From the NCBI GenBank assembly GCA_013139345.1, contig WTAY01000178.1, positions 1 to 5,284 of the forward strand: a stretch of DNA of 5,284 nucleotides. Reading direction: 5' to 3'. This document shows positions 3,891 through 5,284 of this stretch, one piece after another (the first letter of the stretch is position 1; each line of letters opens with the position of its first letter). Made by a program: the position numbers and the translations under genes. Source of the stretch: Methylophaga sp. GTDB lineage: Bacteria > Pseudomonadota > Gammaproteobacteria > Nitrosococcales > Methylophagaceae. The notes below the pieces were generated by a model. It worked only from the letters and a program-made list of their open reading frames with translations. It made no database searches and had not been told where the DNA came from.

Positions 3891-5284
3891 TTCACCAATT
3901 AGCGGTTTTATATTTGCTTGCTCAACAAAGTCACTGAATGAATCAAAATCTAAAGGTCGACTAAAGTAATATCCCTGCACTTTCTCACAACCATGTGTTT
4001 GTAAAAATTCTAATTGTTCTTTAGTCTCTACACCTTCGGCAACAACCCGTAATTGTAGACGACGAGACATGGCCAAGATCGCATCAACAATCGCAGCATC
4101 ATCTGCATCTATAGTCACATCTCTAACAAAAGAACGATCTATTTTTAAGACATTAAGTGGGAACTGTTTTAAATAAGACAGTGATGAATAGCCGGTACCG
4201 AAGTCATCAATTGCTAAAGTTATCCCTAATGCACTTAACTCATCTAAAGTTGTTATCGCCAAATCTTTATCATTCATCAATACTGTTTCGGTGATTTCTA
4301 ATTCCAGATTCTTTGCTTGCATGCCCGTTTCAGCCAACAAATCTCTAACAAATGCTGAAAGTTGCCCCCCTTGGAATTGACGGCCTGACAAGTTAACAGC
4401 AACTTGGAAGTCAGGGCTTAGTTTATCTTTTAGGGCAAGATAAGCTTCTACAGCTTGTCGCAACACAACCGAGCCCACTTCATAAATCAGACCCGTATCT
4501 TCCAAAATAGGTACAAAGTCTGCTGGAGATACTTCTCCCCATTGCTCACTATTCCAGCGTAATAATGCCTCAGCACCAGATATCGTTCCTGTCGACAAAT
4601 CAATTTGTGGCTGGAAATGTAAATACAATTCATTCTGCTCTACCGCTTTACGTAAGGCTGTCTCCATAGCTAGTCGTTGTGCGGCTTGCGCATTCATCTC
4701 ACTTGAATAGAATTGGAAATTATTCCGTCCATTATTTTTTGCATGATACATAGCTGCATCAGAATTTTTTAGCAATGATTCAACATCTCGACCATCTGCA
4801 GGATACAAACTAATGCCCACACTCGGGCTTATATTAACTTCTGTCGTTTCTAACATATAGGACTGAGAAACGGCTTCTAAGATCTTGTCTGCTACTTTAC
4901 CAACATATTGTGCAGAGCGAACTTCTTCTAAAATGATGGTGAACTCATCCCCACCAAAACGTGCCACCGTATCACCCTCTCGCACACATTCTCTTAAACG
5001 CTTGGCCACCTCACAAAGCAAAATATCTCCCGCCTTATGGCCTAATGAATCATTGATATGTTTAAAGTGATCAAGATCAAGGAAAAATACGGCTAATCGT
5101 GTTGAGTTTCGGTGTGCTTTATGAATAGCATGTTCTAGACGATCATTAAATACACCCCGGTTTGGTAGGCTCGTTAATGAATCTAAACTCGCCAAATTCA
5201 ATAGTTTTTCGTCTTTTTCTCGTTGCAGAGTAACATCTTCAAACAACCATATTGACCCATCTTGTGGGCGTTCAGCAGAAATAG
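3876..5284 (-). CDS. PAS-GGDEF-EAL c-di-GMP turnover protein, C-terminal part; N-terminus beyond the window
   Basis: The frame stays open to the right edge, giving 468 visible residues. A TTG at 5246-5244 is not a real start: upstream residues ISAERPQDGSIW followed by LFEDVTLQRE read as the last strand of a PAS domain and the linker helix typical of sensor cyclases. Counting from the first whole codon (5282-5280), the GGDEF domain runs about 28-193, with FLDLDHFKHIND near 67-78, an inhibitory-site RxxD (REGD, 101-104) and an exact GGDEF (110-114). The EAL domain runs about 205-455: EALLRW (238-243), Asn297 in VNLSG, Glu329 and Glu332 in LEITE, DDFGTGYSSL (359-368) with both Asp, Lys380 in LKIDRSF, Glu416 and Glu419 in AEGVET, and Gln436 in VQGYYF. 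All expected catalytic residues are present, so both c-di-GMP synthesis and hydrolysis are possible in principle. The gene ends with TAG at 3878-3876, inside the 3' end of the convergent gene. Confidence 0.95.
   Translation of the reverse strand, partial: ISAERPQDGSIWLFEDVTLQREKDEKLLNLASLDSLTSLPNRGVFNDRLEHAIHKAHRNSTRLAVFFLDLDHFKHINDSLGHKAGDILLCEVAKRLRECVREGDTVARFGGDEFTIILEEVRSAQYVGKVADKILEAVSQSYMLETTEVNISPSVGISLYPADGRDVESLLKNSDAAMYHAKNNGRNNFQFYSSEMNAQAAQRLAMETALRKAVEQNELYLHFQPQIDLSTGTISGAEALLRWNSEQWGEVSPADFVPILEDTGLIYEVGSVVLRQAVEAYLALKDKLSPDFQVAVNLSGRQFQGGQLSAFVRDLLAETGMQAKNLELEITETVLMNDKDLAITTLDELSALGITLAIDDFGTGYSSLSYLKQFPLNVLKIDRSFVRDVTIDADDAAIVDAILAMSRRLQLRVVAEGVETKEQLEFLQTHGCEKVQGYYFSRPLDFDSFSDFVEQANIKPLIGEQYSV

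Noticed and set aside
4885..5070. 61-codon plus-strand open frame
   Set aside because: Antisense to the GGDEF domain, which is certain from its motifs.
5244..5246. TTG as the start of the GGDEF-EAL protein
   Set aside because: The frame continues upstream with PAS-like residues to the window edge, so the gene is simply cut off.

Overview
The window looks like ordinary chromosome from a moderately AT-rich, non-enteric gammaproteobacterium. The evidence is the SucC, SucD, Pip and Dtd sequences, the pip-dtd gene pair, and a c-di-GMP protein of the usual PAS/GGDEF/EAL type. I cannot fix the genus. A Methylophaga- or Piscirickettsiaceae-like organism would fit base composition and gene style, but that is only a guess.

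Left block, minus strand (1-1583): the start of sucD (cut by the window edge) and the complete sucC encode the alpha and beta subunits of succinyl-CoA synthetase, the TCA-cycle step that makes ATP or GTP from succinyl-CoA. They overlap by ATGA, and sucD has a near-perfect Shine-Dalgarno inside the end of sucC. No sucA or sucB lies upstream. Instead there is a possible 55-codon small ORF (1416-1583) whose stop overlaps the sucC start by ATGA, and then a divergent gene.

Middle block, plus strand (1540-3020): pip (prolyl aminopeptidase, an alpha/beta hydrolase) and dtd (D-aminoacyl-tRNA deacylase) also overlap by ATGA and form a two-gene operon. A candidate extended -10 promoter lies just upstream. 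Dtd has Pro instead of Ser at the first position of its SQxxT motif.

Intergenic 3021-3263 (243 bases): this holds a 72-bp element (3071-3142) of two perfect 8-bp hairpins with 9-nt loops, framed by GTCAT/ATGAC. It resembles the small dispersed palindromic repeats (MITE- or dRS3-like) known from many proteobacteria. I saw no convincing promoter or U-tract terminator in the rest.

Right block: a 206-residue membrane-anchored protein of unknown function (3264-3884, plus strand) converges with, and overlaps by 9 bp, the C-terminal part of a PAS-GGDEF-EAL protein (3876-5284, minus strand). That gene continues past the right edge. Its cyclase, inhibitory-site and phosphodiesterase motifs all look intact.

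No defence system, mobile gene, CRISPR array, tRNA or rRNA was seen. The most interesting items are the hairpin element with its competing pairing, the small ORF coupled to sucC, and the unassigned anchored protein. I see no clear sign of an undescribed multi-gene system.
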